Assembly: GCF_000784735.1 (NCBI RefSeq)
Contig: NZ_JSYG01000001.1
Span: 1-64,000, forward strand
From: Dickeya undicola
GTDB taxonomy: Bacteria; Pseudomonadota; Gammaproteobacteria; Enterobacterales; Enterobacteriaceae
Length of the DNA stretch: 64,000 bases
Direction of reading: 5' to 3'
Under the pieces are notes generated by a model. It saw nothing but the letters and a program-made list of their open reading frames with translations. It searched no databases and was not told where the DNA came from. Each line of letters opens with the position of its first letter. The first letter of the stretch is position 1. A program made the position numbers and the translations under genes. Positions 11,742 to 24,500 of this stretch are shown piece by piece.

Positions 11742-12742
11742 TGCCAACTGAAGCGCAGGTGCAGCGAGTCGTGATCACCCCCGGCGAACCCGCCGGGATT
11801 GGTCCTGACCTGGTGGTGGCACTGGCCCAGCAAAGCTGGCCGGTGGAACTGGTGGTGTGCGCTGACGCCGACTTACTGTTGAGCCGTGCGCTGGCGCTGA
11901 AACTGCCGCTGACATTGCGTGAGTACCAGCCGCACCAGAGTGCGCAAGCTCAAGCAGCCGGGACGTTGACGCTGCTGCCAGTCGTCACCGACGCAACCGT
12001 GGTGCCGGGGCAACTGAATGTGGCAAACAGCCGTTATGTGCTGGACACGCTGACCCGCGCCTGCGACGGTTGCCTGAAAGGCGACTTCGCCGCGCTGATC
12101 ACCGGGCCGGTGCATAAAGGCATCATTAACGAGTCCGGAATTCCGTTTTCCGGCCATACCGAGTTTTTTGCCGAGCGCAGCCACTGCCAGCGTGTGGTGA
12201 TGATGCTGGCAACCGAGGAGCTGCGTGTCGCGCTAGCGACCACGCATCTGCCGTTAAAAGACGTCGCGGACGCCATCACCCGCGACAGCCTGCATGAAGT
12301 GATCACCATTTTGCATCAGGACTTGCAGCGCAAATTCGGCCTCGCTCAACCGGTCATCTACGTCTGCGGCCTGAACCCGCACGCTGGCGAAGGCGGCCAT
12401 ATGGGACGTGAAGAACTGGATGTCATTATTCCCGCGCTGGATGAACTGCGTCAGTCCGGTATCCAGTTGGTTGGCCCACTGCCAGCCGATACCTTGTTCC
12501 AACCCAAGTATCTCGAACACGCCGATGCTGTACTGGCGATGTATCACGATCAAGGCCTGCCGGTGCTGAAATATCAGGGCTTTGGCCGGGCCGTCAACAT
12601 CACGCTGGGGCTGCCGTTTATCCGCACCTCCGTCGACCACGGCACCGCGCTGGAGCTTGCCGCCAGCGGTCAGGCCGATCCGGGCAGCTTCCGCACTGCA
12701 TTAAATCTCGCTATCCACATGATTGCTAACCGTAATGAATAA
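11741..12742 (+). CDS. pdxA: 4-hydroxythreonine-4-phosphate dehydrogenase
   Basis: PdxA oxidises 4-phosphohydroxy-L-threonine with NAD in the deoxyxylulose-5-phosphate-dependent route to pyridoxal phosphate. The 333-residue protein shows the N-terminal [13 protein letters not shown] motif, the substrate loop [10 protein letters not shown] (121-130) and the divalent-metal ligands including H169 (in TTHLP) and the histidine of [11 protein letters not shown]. It starts inside the surA stop codon (TGATG) and overlaps the start of rsmA by 8 nt. The three genes are therefore tightly coupled, as in E. coli. Confidence 0.97.
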   Translation: MPTEAQVQRVVITPGEPAGIGPDLVVALAQQSWPVELVVCADADLLLSRALALKLPLTLREYQPHQSAQAQAAGTLTLLPVVTDATVVPGQLNVANSRYVLDTLTRACDGCLKGDFAALITGPVHKGIINESGIPFSGHTEFFAERSHCQRVVMMLATEELRVALATTHLPLKDVADAITRDSLHEVITILHQDLQRKFGLAQPVIYVCGLNPHAGEGGHMGREELDVIIPALDELRQSGIQLVGPLPADTLFQPKYLEHADAVLAMYHDQGLPVLKYQGFGRAVNITLGLPFIRTSVDHGTALELAASGQADPGSFRTALNLAIHMIANRNE

Positions 12743-13553
12743 TCGCGTCCATCAAGGCCACTTCGCTCGTAAGCGTTTTGGCCAAAATTTTCTCAACGAT
12801 CAGTTTGTGATCGACAGTATCGTTTCCGCCATCCACCCACAACCGGGTCAGGCCATGGTGGAAATCGGCCCCGGTCTGGGGGCGCTTACCATTCCAGTCG
12901 GCGAACGTATTGACCGCTTTACCGTGGTGGAACTGGACCGCGATCTGGCCGCCCGGCTGGAGGTTCACCCGACGCTCAGGGACAAGCTGACCATCATCCA
13001 GCAGGATGCGATGACGGTGGATTTCGCCGCCCTGTCACAACAGGCGGGACAACCGCTGCGGGTTTTTGGTAACCTGCCGTATAATATTTCGACACCGCTG
13101 ATGTTCCACCTGTTCAGCTATACTCAGGCTATTCACGACATGCACTTCATGTTGCAGAAAGAGGTGGTAAACCGGCTGGTGGCGGGACCGAACAGCAAGG
13201 CTTACGGTCGTCTGAGCGTGATGGCGCAGTACTATTGTCAGGTAATTCCGGTGCTTGAAGTGCCACCGACAGCCTTCAAACCGGCACCGAAAGTGGATTC
13301 TGCTGTAGTACGTCTGGTGCCGCACACCTCGTCGCCGTATCCGGTGGTGGATACCCGTATTCTGAGCCGGATCACCACGGAAGCCTTTAATCAGCGTCGC
13401 AAAACGCTGCGCAACAGCCTGGGCAACCTGTTCACACCGGAACAGCTCACTGAGCTGGAAGTGGACCCGAACGTCCGGGCGGAAAACGTCACCATTGCGC
13501 AATACTGCCGTCTGGCCGAATGGCTGACCGCGCATCCCACATCGCAGGAATAA
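12735..13553 (+). CDS. rsmA: 16S rRNA (adenine1518/1519-N6) dimethyltransferase
   Basis: RsmA (KsgA) uses S-adenosylmethionine to dimethylate A1518 and A1519 of 16S rRNA late in 30S assembly. I begin at ATG 12735 (MNNRVHQGH), exactly as in E. coli. An in-frame TTG at 12723 would add four residues with no support. The SAM-binding motif [11 protein letters not shown] lies near residue 45 and the catalytic NLPYN motif near 113, followed by the QKEVVNRL region. The 272 residues compare with 273 in E. coli. The start overlaps the pdxA stop by 8 nt. Confidence 0.97.
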   Translation: MNNRVHQGHFARKRFGQNFLNDQFVIDSIVSAIHPQPGQAMVEIGPGLGALTIPVGERIDRFTVVELDRDLAARLEVHPTLRDKLTIIQQDAMTVDFAALSQQAGQPLRVFGNLPYNISTPLMFHLFSYTQAIHDMHFMLQKEVVNRLVAGPNSKAYGRLSVMAQYYCQVIPVLEVPPTAFKPAPKVDSAVVRLVPHTSSPYPVVDTRILSRITTEAFNQRRKTLRNSLGNLFTPEQLTELEVDPNVRAENVTIAQYCRLAEWLTAHPTSQE

Positions 13554-13568
13554 GCTGGAGTTGTCGTC

Positions 13569-13946
13569 ATGATGAATGCGCCCCGAGTGTGTATACAGGT
13601 TCAGAGCTTTTATGTAGAAGCGCAGTCCCAGCCAGAGGAAGGGCGCTTCGTGTTCGCATACACCATCACTATCCGCAATCTGGGTCGTCATGACGTCAAA
13701 CTACTCAACCGTTACTGGATGATTACCAACGGCAACGGCAAGCAAACCGAAGTTCAGGGTGAAGGCGTGATCGGCCTGCAACCCGTGATCCAGCCAGGTA
13801 ATGAATTCCAGTACACCAGCGGTGCTATTCTGGAAACACCGATGGGCACCATGGAAGGTCATTACCAGATGATTGACCATCAGGGTGAAACATTTCAGGT
13901 TCCCATTACCGTATTCCGCCTGGCCATTCCCTCACTGATACACTGA
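13569..13946 (+). CDS. apaG: ApaG domain protein
   Basis: ApaG is a small cytosolic beta-sandwich protein (fibronectin III-like fold). Its biochemical role in enterobacteria is unsettled, and related domains occur in some F-box and polymerase-associated proteins. The protein has 125 residues, the same as E. coli, with the conserved core [19 protein letters not shown] and the strongly conserved [17 protein letters not shown] segment. Of two adjacent ATGs I use the first, because [13 protein letters not shown] aligns with [13 protein letters not shown] and GGAG lies 8 nt upstream. It sits between rsmA and apaH in one operon. Confidence 0.95.
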   Translation: MMNAPRVCIQVQSFYVEAQSQPEEGRFVFAYTITIRNLGRHDVKLLNRYWMITNGNGKQTEVQGEGVIGLQPVIQPGNEFQYTSGAILETPMGTMEGHYQMIDHQGETFQVPITVFRLAIPSLIH

Positions 13947-13952
13947 AAGACT

Positions 13953-14795
13953 ATGGCTACCTATCTTGTTGGCGACGTTCACGGTTGTGCCGTTGAACTC
14001 AAATCGCTGTTGGCGCAAGTTGCCTTTGACCCCGAGAATGACACGTTGTGGCTGACCGGCGATTTGGTCGCTCGCGGCCCCGACTCACTGGACGTACTGC
14101 GCTATGTCCGTTCGCTGGGTGATGCAGTGCGCATGGTGCTCGGCAACCATGATTTACACCTGCTGGCCGTGTACGCGGGCATCAGCCGCAACAAACCCAA
14201 AGATCGTCTGGACGCGCTATTATCGGCACCAGATGCGGATGACCTGATCAACTGGCTACGCCGTCAACCGCTGTTACAAGTGGACGACGAACGCAGACTG
14301 GTGATGGCCCATGCAGGTATCACGCCGCAGTGGGATCTGGATACCGCTAAGATGTGTGCACGGGAAGTGGAAGCGATCCTCAGCAGTGATAGTTACCCAC
14401 TGTTCTTGGACGCGATGTACGGTGATATGCCAAACCACTGGAGCCCGGAACTCAGCGGGCTGGCGCGCTTACGGTTCAGCACCAACGTGTTTACTCGTAT
14501 GCGCTACTGTTTCTCCGGCGGTCAGCTCGACATGCTGTGCAAAGAGCCGCCGACACAGGCACCGTCGTTGCTGAAACCCTGGTTCGACCTGCCGGGGCCG
14601 GTAGCGGCTGAATACGCGATTGCGTTCGGCCACTGGGCATCACTGGAAGGAAAAGGCACACCGGAAGGCATCTACGCGCTGGATACCGGCTGTTGCTGGG
14701 GTGGCGCACTCACTTGCCTGCGTTGGGAAGACCAACACTACTTCACCCAACCATCGCTGATGTCGCTGGATACCGATACCGCCTCAGCTATCTAA
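13953..14795 (+). CDS. apaH: Symmetrical bis(5'-nucleosyl)-tetraphosphatase
   Basis: ApaH splits Ap4A into two ADP and also removes Np4 caps from bacterial RNA. It belongs to the calcineurin-like metallophosphoesterases, and the metal ligands are visible in GDVHG (7-11), GDLVARGP and GNHD, with later histidines in MAHAGI and GHWA. The length of 280 residues matches E. coli. It begins 6 nt after apaG and is the last gene of the lptD operon. A bidirectional terminator follows, shared with folA. Confidence 0.97.
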   Translation: MATYLVGDVHGCAVELKSLLAQVAFDPENDTLWLTGDLVARGPDSLDVLRYVRSLGDAVRMVLGNHDLHLLAVYAGISRNKPKDRLDALLSAPDADDLINWLRRQPLLQVDDERRLVMAHAGITPQWDLDTAKMCAREVEAILSSDSYPLFLDAMYGDMPNHWSPELSGLARLRFSTNVFTRMRYCFSGGQLDMLCKEPPTQAPSLLKPWFDLPGPVAAEYAIAFGHWASLEGKGTPEGIYALDTGCCWGGALTCLRWEDQHYFTQPSLMSLDTDTASAI

Positions 14796-14796
14796 G

Positions 14797-14834
14797 TCAC
14801 GTCATAGTGCATGGTTACGTCATAGTGCGTGACG
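14797..14834. repeat. 12-bp direct repeat after apaH
   Basis: ACGTCATAGTGC occurs at 14799-14810 and again at 14817-14828, separated by 6 bp. The pair is bounded by GTCACG and CGTGAC, which form an interrupted palindrome. It lies between the apaH stop and the terminator. I cannot assign a function. Confidence 0.5.
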
Positions 14835-14850
14835 ATTGCATAGAGATATA

Positions 14851-14878
14851 TTTAAAAACCCGCTCGATGAGCGGGTTT
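14851..14878 (-). terminator. Bidirectional terminator between apaH and folA
   Basis: AAACCCGCTC (14856-14865) pairs with GAGCGGGTTT (14869-14878) around a 3-nt loop. Read on the minus strand, the stem runs directly into five T residues just after the folA stop. The plus-strand reading has the shorter T-run and could also end apaH transcripts. Confidence 0.85.
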
Positions 14879-14900
14879 GAGATAGGGAGATTAGCGGCAA

Positions 14901-15383
14901 TCAGCGACGTTCGAGGATCTCGAAGCAATAGCTATGAGTGTTTTGTTCGTCCGCGTCGTGAAACTCGCTGAAGGTGGAAACCCACTCGTCCGGTTCGTAA
15001 TCCGGAAAATGGGTATCACCTTCCACCTCGGCGTCAATATGGGTCAGATAAAGGCGGTTGGCTTGTGGCAACATCTGCTGATAGATACTGCCGCCACCGA
15101 TCACCATTACCTCGTCCACGTCGCCCGCCGCCGTCAGTGCCGCTTCCAGCGACGTTACCCAAGTCACACGGTCATCATCACCCGGTTGACTGCTCACCAC
15201 AATATTCAGCCGCTCCGGCAACGGCCGACCGATAGAGCGGAACGTGTTGCGCCCCATAATCACGGGTTTGCTAAGTGTGTTGCGCTTAAACCACGCCAAA
15301 TCGGCTGGCAAGTGCCACGGCATGGCATTCTCCATACCAATCACACGATCCACCGCCAGTGCGGCAATCAAACTAATCACCAT
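14901..15383 (-). CDS. folA: Dihydrofolate reductase
   Basis: FolA reduces dihydrofolate to tetrahydrofolate with NADPH and is the target of trimethoprim. The 160-residue protein has the active-site acid D28 in LPADLAWF (D27 in E. coli), the conserved [18 protein letters not shown] and GGGSIYQQ nucleotide-binding segments, and a C-terminus ([11 protein letters not shown]) identical to the E. coli one. The ATG gives one extra valine relative to E. coli; an AGGG lies 7 nt upstream, which favours it over the GTG that follows. It converges on apaH as in E. coli, but the neighbouring kef/cai genes of E. coli are absent. Confidence 0.97.
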   Translation of the reverse strand: MVISLIAALAVDRVIGMENAMPWHLPADLAWFKRNTLSKPVIMGRNTFRSIGRPLPERLNIVVSSQPGDDDRVTWVTSLEAALTAAGDVDEVMVIGGGSIYQQMLPQANRLYLTHIDAEVEGDTHFPDYEPDEWVSTFSEFHDADEQNTHSYCFEILERR

Positions 15384-15490
15384 GGTAAAACCCTGCAGGC
15401 TACAAAATTGGTGCCACTATACGGAAAGCCTGTTCATGCGTCGATATGATTACCGGGCCGCCCCCCTATATTTAAGAGAACACCGAATCC

Positions 15491-15961
15491 TTATACTCCC
15501 GGTCGTTTGCGATAAATCCAGATCCCCGGTAATGACAGCCCGATGGAAAGCGCACCAACGATAAAACTGGCCTTCAGGAAGTTAGTGATCAGCATTTGCA
15601 TCAACGCTTCGCTATACCCCTGATGGGAAAGCTGCACCACCGAAATCATCGCGGTATAGGCCGGAATACCGGGAAACATCGGGATCACAGCGGCAACCGT
15701 AAACACTTTCGGGTGCGCCAGAAACCAGCGGGACCAGCGAATGCCGATGATACCCACCATGATAGAGGCGACGAAAGTCGCCCATTCGATGGGGATACCA
15801 AAACGAATCATCAGAAAACGCACGCCGTGCCCTAACCCCCCCAGCAACGCGCAATAAGGCAATGCCTTCACCGGCACGTTAAAGACCATCGCGAACCCCA
15901 CCGCAGGCACCGCGGCCAGCACCATGTCCTGAATCAGCGCCCAAATCAGTTCCATGACCAT
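15491..15961 (-). CDS. yjjB: YjjB subunit of the predicted succinate exporter YjjPB (ThrE-like C-terminal half)
   Basis: This small integral membrane protein (156 residues, four to five hydrophobic helices) closely resembles E. coli YjjB (157 residues), which corresponds to the C-terminal half of ThrE-type exporters. YjjP and YjjB together were reported to export succinate in E. coli. I start at the ATG that matches the E. coli N-terminus ([13 protein letters not shown]) and has a GGGGG stretch about 8 nt upstream. Longer in-frame starts exist further into yjjP. The motifs VFNVPVKAL and [17 protein letters not shown] are conserved. The gene overlaps the end of yjjP by 16 nt, so the two are translated together. 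Confidence 0.9.
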   Translation of the reverse strand: MVMELIWALIQDMVLAAVPAVGFAMVFNVPVKALPYCALLGGLGHGVRFLMIRFGIPIEWATFVASIMVGIIGIRWSRWFLAHPKVFTVAAVIPMFPGIPAYTAMISVVQLSHQGYSEALMQMLITNFLKASFIVGALSIGLSLPGIWIYRKRPGV

Positions 15962-16725
15962 CCGTGTAACCCCCATACCGCCATTGCCGTTACCACACCA
16001 ATACACGTCGCCAGTGTTAACAGGCTGGCCATCGTCCAGCGCGCCAACCCGGTGTTGACATGACCTTTAAACATATCCGCCACCGCGTTGATCAATGGGA
16101 AACCAGGCACCAACAGCAACACACTGGCGGCCATCGCCACAGAGGAACTATGCTCCAGACCGGGCACTCGCATCAGCAACCCAGACGCCGATGTTGCCAC
16201 AAACGCCGTGATGCAGAAGTTAATCAACGGATTAAGATGCCGGGCGGTTAGCACCTGCCGCACATACATCGCCATGCCGCTGGCAATCAGCGTGACCAGA
16301 AACGCATCCCAGCCGCCACCGTTCAGACGGCTGAAACAGCCGCACGACAGCGCTACGATCGTCACCATCAACCAGCGCGGATAACGCAGCGGTTTGATAT
16401 GACTAAAACGCTTTGCCACCCCGTCCACATCCAGCAACTTATGCTCGGCCATGATCACCACATGCTGCACCTCGGTCACCACGTGCATATTGATGCCGCG
16501 ATCCACATTTTTGCGGGTGGAGGTCAGGCAATGCCCCTGCATGATGGTGGTCAGCACAATCGCGTTAGCCGAAATCGAGCTTTCCACACTGTCCATCCCC
16601 AGCGCAACGCCGAGCCGCGACGACAGCTGCTCGACCAACATACTTTCCGCACCATGCTGCAACAGCAACAGCGCGCACTGAATACACAACCGGGTGATAT
16701 CCCGCTGCGTGGTTTCATTTACCAT
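15946..16725 (-). CDS. yjjP: YjjP subunit of the predicted succinate exporter YjjPB (ThrE-like N-terminal half)
   Basis: The product matches E. coli YjjP, the larger partner of YjjB. Residues 1-110 are a soluble domain with the conserved [15 protein letters not shown] and [15 protein letters not shown] segments. The remainder holds about five membrane helices and the [17 protein letters not shown] motif. I chose ATG 16725 (259 residues, [16 protein letters not shown]) because it has a GGGA site upstream and fits the E. coli start; an upstream in-frame ATG at 16755 is less likely. In E. coli the pair lies elsewhere, so its place between folA and carB is a rearrangement. The anaerobic succinate-export role is inferred from the E. 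coli work. Confidence 0.9.
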   Translation of the reverse strand: MVNETTQRDITRLCIQCALLLLQHGAESMLVEQLSSRLGVALGMDSVESSISANAIVLTTIMQGHCLTSTRKNVDRGINMHVVTEVQHVVIMAEHKLLDVDGVAKRFSHIKPLRYPRWLMVTIVALSCGCFSRLNGGGWDAFLVTLIASGMAMYVRQVLTARHLNPLINFCITAFVATSASGLLMRVPGLEHSSSVAMAASVLLLVPGFPLINAVADMFKGHVNTGLARWTMASLLTLATCIGVVTAMAVWGLHGWSWN

Positions 16726-16885
16726 GTTACTTTCCCGTCCCCTGCCTGAATACAACCACTATAAGCGTGGTTTTTATAAGTTTATTAACATTTCAAATCG
16801 ATGATTGATAGTGCGAAAAAATGCCACCGGCGGTATTATGCCCACATTTTCCAGTCGAATCCTTGATTGTTATTCGTAATCCACC

Positions 16886-17500
16886 ATGCTTGAAACCTCT
16901 TTATTTGTTGCGACCATCGCCGCACTGGGGATGATTTCCCCCGGTCCAGACTTCTTCTTAGTGATCAAAAACGCGGTCCGCTACCCACGGCTAGCCGCCA
17001 TGATGACCGCGGTCGGCGTCATTGCCGGTGTCGCCACCCACATGGCCTACTGCGTCGCTGGGCTGGCGGTGGTCATCACCACTACGCCCTGGTTGTTTAG
17101 CCTGCTGAAATACGTCGGTGCCGCCTACCTGATCTGGTTAGGTATTCAGGCGCTACGCTCACGCGGTGGTAGCAAGCTGGACCTGTCCGGCCTGGCACCG
17201 CAGCAGGTCGGGCTGTGGAAGGCCTTTATTCAGGGCTACCTCTGCAACCTGCTGAACCCGAAAGCCACGCTGTTTTTCCTGGCGGTGTTCACCCAGGTGT
17301 TGAGCCTGAATTCCAGCTTTGGCGAAAAACTGTGGTATGCCGGAATCATCTGGGGACTGACGCTGATTTGGTGGCCGCTGCTGGTTATCCTGATCCAAAG
17401 CGAGCCAGTACGTCGTGGCCTGAGCAAAGCCCAAAAGTTGATCGACAAACTGCTCGGCGGCGTATTGATCACCCTCGGTATCAAGGTCGCCTTAAGCTAA
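16886..17500 (+). CDS. LysE/RhtB-family amino-acid exporter
   Basis: A 204-residue membrane protein with the family pattern: the N-terminal MISPGPDFFLVIKNAV motif and about six hydrophobic helices, with NLLNPKATLFFLAVF in the middle. LysE/RhtB proteins export amino acids such as lysine, threonine or homoserine by proton exchange. The substrate cannot be told from sequence, though the SPGPDFF signature and length resemble RhtC-like members. It is transcribed alone, divergent from yjjP and convergent with carB, and is followed by two tandem terminators. Confidence 0.85.
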   Translation: MLETSLFVATIAALGMISPGPDFFLVIKNAVRYPRLAAMMTAVGVIAGVATHMAYCVAGLAVVITTTPWLFSLLKYVGAAYLIWLGIQALRSRGGSKLDLSGLAPQQVGLWKAFIQGYLCNLLNPKATLFFLAVFTQVLSLNSSFGEKLWYAGIIWGLTLIWWPLLVILIQSEPVRRGLSKAQKLIDKLLGGVLITLGIKVALS

Positions 17501-17520
17501 CCCCTGGTTATACAGACGAA

Positions 17521-17552
17521 AAAAAACCGGTCAGATACGACTAACCGGTTTT
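17521..17552 (-). terminator. carB terminator (bidirectional)
   Basis: AAAACCGGT (17523-17531) pairs with ACCGGTTTT (17544-17552). On the minus strand the stem is followed by a run of eight T residues (A-run ending at the C of 17527), fitting termination of carAB. On the plus strand it ends in TTTT and could act on the exporter gene. Confidence 0.8.
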
Positions 17553-17563
17553 ATCTTCCACAG

Positions 17564-17593
17564 AACCGTGCCGAAACCGGCACGGTTTTTTTT
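17564..17593 (+). terminator. Rho-independent terminator of the LysE-family gene
   Basis: AACCGTGCCG (17564-17573) pairs perfectly with CGGCACGGTT (17578-17587) around AAAC, and the T-run extends through 17593. The orientation suits the plus-strand exporter gene. With the neighbouring stem it makes a back-to-back terminator pair between convergent genes. Confidence 0.9.
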
Positions 17594-17598
17594 AGCGG

Positions 17599-20823
<3,225 letters not shown>

Positions 20824-20840
20824 TTTTCGCTCCTGCGAAC

Positions 20841-20903
20841 CCGTTTACTCACCGCTGCGTCGGCGTTCCCGCCTTGTACTTTTATCGCAGCGTGACTAAA
20901 CGG
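20841..20903 (-). repeat. 63-nt imperfect foldback in the carA-carB intergenic region
   Basis: The 19-nt arm at 20841-20859 and the 18-nt arm at 20886-20903 are complementary except for one mismatch and one bulged base. The loop itself contains a smaller GGCG-GGAA-CGCC hairpin. The whole element fits between the carA stop and the carB ribosome-binding site and will form a long stem in carAB mRNA. The family of this element is unknown to me; it might be a dispersed palindromic repeat or an operon-specific RNA structure that tunes carB relative to carA. Confidence 0.75.
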
Positions 20904-20910
20904 ATTCTGA

Positions 20911-22059
20911 TTATTTGGTATGGCTACGGTAAGACTCAATCAGCTCGATGAAGTGATCGAACAGCGGCGCGGCGTCATGCGGGCCGGGGCTGGCTTCCGG
21001 GTGCCCCTGGAAGCTGAACGCCGCCTTATCGGTGCGGTGAATGCCCTGCAGCGAACCGTCGAACAGCGATTTGTGCGTCGCGCGCAGCGTGGCGGGTAAA
21101 GACGTTTCGTCTACCGCAAAGCCGTGGTTTTGCGCGGTGATCATCACACGATTACCGTCCAGATCTTTCACCGGGTGGTTGCCGCCGTGGTGACCGAACT
21201 TCATCTTGACGGTTTTCGCGCCGCTGGCCAGCGCCAGCAACTGGTGGCCCAGACAGATGCCGAACACCGGAATATCGGTTTCCAGGAAGGCTTTAATCGC
21301 CTTGATGGCGTAATCGCACGGCTCCGGGTCACCAGGGCCGTTGGAGAGGAAAATGCCGTCCGGATTCAGTTTCAGCACATCTTCTGCCGGGGTTTGTGCC
21401 GGTACGACGGTCAGACGGCAGCCGCGGTCCACCAGCATACGCAGGATATTGCGCTTCACGCCATAATCGTACGCCACCACGTGGTACGGCAGTTCGTTCT
21501 CGGTTTTTGCCGCTGGCAGCTCGCCTTCAAGCGTCCAGCTTCCCTGCAACCAGCTATAGCTGGAGTGGGTGGTCACCTCTTTCGCCAGATCCATCCCTTT
21601 CAGGCCAGGGAACGCTTTAGCTTTTTCCAGCGCCAGCGCCGCATCCGGTGCATCGCCCGCGATAATGCAGCCGTTCTGTGCGCCTTTTTCACGCAGCAGT
21701 CGCGTCAGTTTGCGGGTGTCGATATCCGCAATCGCCACGATGTTGTTGCGCTTAAGGTAATCAGACAGGCTTTCTTCGCTGCGGTAGTTGCTGGCAATCA
21801 GAGGTAAATCACGAATGACCAGGCCCTCAGCATGAACGGCGGGAGATTCTTCATCGGCTTCATTGGTGCCGACATTACCGATATGGGGATAAGTAAGAGT
21901 GACAATCTGGCGGGAATAGGAAGGATCAGTGAGGATTTCTTGATAACCGGTCATTGACGTATTGAAAACCACTTCCCCCACTGCCGCTCCCTCTGCCCCA
22001 ATGGCCCGACCGTGGAATTGGGTTCCGTCTTCCAGAACCAATAGCGCTGACTTAATCAA
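20911..22059 (-). CDS. carA: Carbamoyl-phosphate synthase small (glutaminase) subunit
   Basis: CarA hydrolyses glutamine and channels the ammonia to CarB. The C-terminal class I amidotransferase domain has the nucleophile in FGICLGHQ and the His/Glu pair in the [12 protein letters not shown] segment. I start at TTG 22059: this gives 382 residues and [14 protein letters not shown] aligned with the E. coli protein, which also starts at a UUG. GGAGGG stands 4 nt upstream. The in-frame ATG at 22086 would add nine unsupported residues and would include the ribosome-binding site in the coding region. An ARG box overlaps the proximal promoter. Confidence 0.96.
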   Translation of the reverse strand: MIKSALLVLEDGTQFHGRAIGAEGAAVGEVVFNTSMTGYQEILTDPSYSRQIVTLTYPHIGNVGTNEADEESPAVHAEGLVIRDLPLIASNYRSEESLSDYLKRNNIVAIADIDTRKLTRLLREKGAQNGCIIAGDAPDAALALEKAKAFPGLKGMDLAKEVTTHSSYSWLQGSWTLEGELPAAKTENELPYHVVAYDYGVKRNILRMLVDRGCRLTVVPAQTPAEDVLKLNPDGIFLSNGPGDPEPCDYAIKAIKAFLETDIPVFGICLGHQLLALASGAKTVKMKFGHHGGNHPVKDLDGNRVMITAQNHGFAVDETSLPATLRATHKSLFDGSLQGIHRTDKAAFSFQGHPEASPGPHDAAPLFDHFIELIESYRSHTK

Positions 22060-22090
22060 AACACCCTCCAAGGAATAAAAAATCATGTTA

Positions 22091-22126
22091 TTTGCATATT
22101 AATTCAGATTTAACGGACTAAATCAA
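22091..22126 (-). promoter_or_regulatory. carAB proximal promoter with ArgR (ARG) box
   Basis: On the plus strand 22091-22108 reads TTTGCATATTAATTCAGA, matching the ARG-box pattern wnTGAATwwwwATTCAnw at all fixed positions but one. Read leftward, a -35-like TTGATT (22121-22126) and -10-like TAATAT or TTAATA (22096-22102) are spaced 18-19 bp, so the box covers the -10. This corresponds to the arginine-repressed P2 promoter of E. coli carAB. A second ARG box at the usual spacing is poor. Confidence 0.7.
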
Positions 22127-22282
22127 TGCAAAAACCACCTGTAAGGCAAATTTTCGGCAAATTGCGCGCATTTTAATGATGCCCCTGACCGTTGTCTAGC
22201 CAAACCGGATTTTTTTTCACTATTTTATGGCTTCAGGAGGTAATACGCAGCCATACCCGCAAAAACATACATCAACTATCAA

Positions 22283-22298
22283 AAGTAAACGGTTGCCA
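22283..22298 (-). promoter_or_regulatory. Possible PurR operator upstream of carAB
   Basis: AAGTAAACGGTTGCCA keeps the AAACG-TTGC core of the PurR consensus ACGCAAACGTTTGCGT with 11 of 16 positions. It is about 220 bp upstream of carA, where E. coli has purine control of promoter P1. The match is moderate. Confidence 0.4.
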
Positions 22299-22440
22299 GC
22301 GCCAATGAATGATGAAGTGATTAAAATCACGCCAAAAACGGTAAGCGGAATCGCAAATGGTTAATACCCACCCCACAAAAAGACAGATAACATGAAAAAA
22401 TACACACCTTAATTAAAAATAATGACAAGAATGACATTTT

Positions 22441-22472
22441 ACAATAAAAATAAAGGCGCTATATTTAGCGCC
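22441..22472 (-). terminator. dapB terminator
   Basis: GGCGCTA (22455-22461) and TAGCGCC (22466-22472) form a 7-bp stem with a 4-nt loop. On the minus strand it is followed by TTTATTTTTATTG. It lies about 40 bp after the dapB stop. The rest of the dapB-carA gap, up to 22127, is AT-rich and holds only the candidate promoter elements listed. Confidence 0.85.
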
Positions 22473-22512
22473 ATTAAAATCAATAAGTTAAATATATAAA
22501 TATTTCAACCCA

Positions 22513-23370
<858 letters not shown>

Positions 23371-23510
23371 TTATCAGGTTAACCAGCCCAGTCAGGGGCT
23401 GCCAGCCGAAAACGCCAATAATTAGAAATTTATGACAAAACAACGGGGATATCAGTAAAAGCTATTGTTTCCCCCTGCCGCCAGCCGCTGCCTCAGGCCG
23501 CCCCTGATAC

Positions 23511-24428
23511 TCAGGGTGCCAGCGCCAACACCTGCGCCACCCAGGCGCGAAAGCCGTCCACATCCAGTGCTAACGCTACCTGTGCGTTAGCTGGGCGGTT
23601 CAGGCGATGTTGAAGATCAACCACCGTGGTGCCTGCGGTGTACTCGCCTCGGGTTTCTACCCCAACAAAACAATGTTGCAGGGTAAACAACGCCGGTTTC
23701 ACCAGATAAGCGATAGCGCACAAATCATGCATACGCAATCCGGTCGCCATGCTGCCACTGCGATAGTGACTAAACAACGCATGAAGCATAGCGCCCGTTC
23801 GATTAAGCCCCGGTAACGTTTCCAGATAATCAGGAGCCAGCACCGCGTGATTGGTGACATCCAGACCACACATCACAATGTCGATACCGCTGCCGAACAC
23901 TCGCGCCGCCGCTTCCGGGTCAATCGCCATATTGAACTCCGCATTCGGCGTAAAGTTACCGCGCCCTGACGAACCGCCCATCATCACCAGACGCTTGATG
24001 TTGTTTTTACACTGCGGGTATTGAGTCAGCAACAACGCAACATTGGTGAGTGGCCCAATGGTGACCAACGTTACCGGTTCGTCGCTACCGCTCAGGCATT
24101 CATACATCGCCTGCACGGCAGGCTTTTCCAGCGCTACCCGGTCATGCGCCACAAAGTCGTAACCCGCCATCCCAGACTCGCCGTGGACATAGGCCGCATC
24201 ACCCAGCGCACGCGTCAGCGGCGTCGCCGCACCTTGTGCGACCGGCACCGTCGAGCCCCAGAAATGCAGCAGTTGCAGCGCATTGCGGGTGGTTCTTTCC
24301 ACATCCACATTTCCCGCCACCGTGGTAACTAGCTTCAGATCCAGTTCAGGAGCGAACAAGGCGGCAGCGATAGCAACGGCGTCGTCAATGCCTGGGTCGG
24401 TATCCAGAATAATAGGGAGTCGATTCAT
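23511..24428 (-). CDS. rihC: Ribonucleoside hydrolase (purine/pyrimidine-nonspecific)
   Basis: RihC cleaves the N-glycosidic bond of several ribonucleosides, releasing base and ribose for salvage. The metal-binding [12 protein letters not shown] motif is at residues 8-19, with [25 protein letters not shown] and the LRMHDLCAI active-site histidine region later. I start at ATG 24428 (305 residues), which has AGGAG 7 nt upstream and fits E. coli RihC (304). The longer reading frame would run back through a terminator. The RBS directly follows the T-run of that terminator, an unusual arrangement. The gene follows ispH as in E. coli. Confidence 0.95.
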   Translation of the reverse strand: MNRLPIILDTDPGIDDAVAIAAALFAPELDLKLVTTVAGNVDVERTTRNALQLLHFWGSTVPVAQGAATPLTRALGDAAYVHGESGMAGYDFVAHDRVALEKPAVQAMYECLSGSDEPVTLVTIGPLTNVALLLTQYPQCKNNIKRLVMMGGSSGRGNFTPNAEFNMAIDPEAAARVFGSGIDIVMCGLDVTNHAVLAPDYLETLPGLNRTGAMLHALFSHYRSGSMATGLRMHDLCAIAYLVKPALFTLQHCFVGVETRGEYTAGTTVVDLQHRLNRPANAQVALALDVDGFRAWVAQVLALAP

Positions 24429-24440
24429 GTGCTTGCTCCT

Positions 24441-24474
24441 AAAAAAATGCCAGGCGATTTTCATCGTCTGGCAT
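24441..24474 (-). terminator. Terminator between ispH and rihC, abutting the rihC ribosome-binding site
   Basis: Read leftward, an 11-bp stem (arms 24464-24474 and 24447-24457, one mismatch) with a 6-nt loop is followed by seven T residues (24447-24441). The rihC AGGAG occupies 24440-24436, immediately after the T-run. It should end the ribF-ispH transcript. There is no room for a promoter between it and rihC. Confidence 0.85.
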
Positions 24475-24500
24475 CTTCTCATAATGATAAGGCGAACGTG

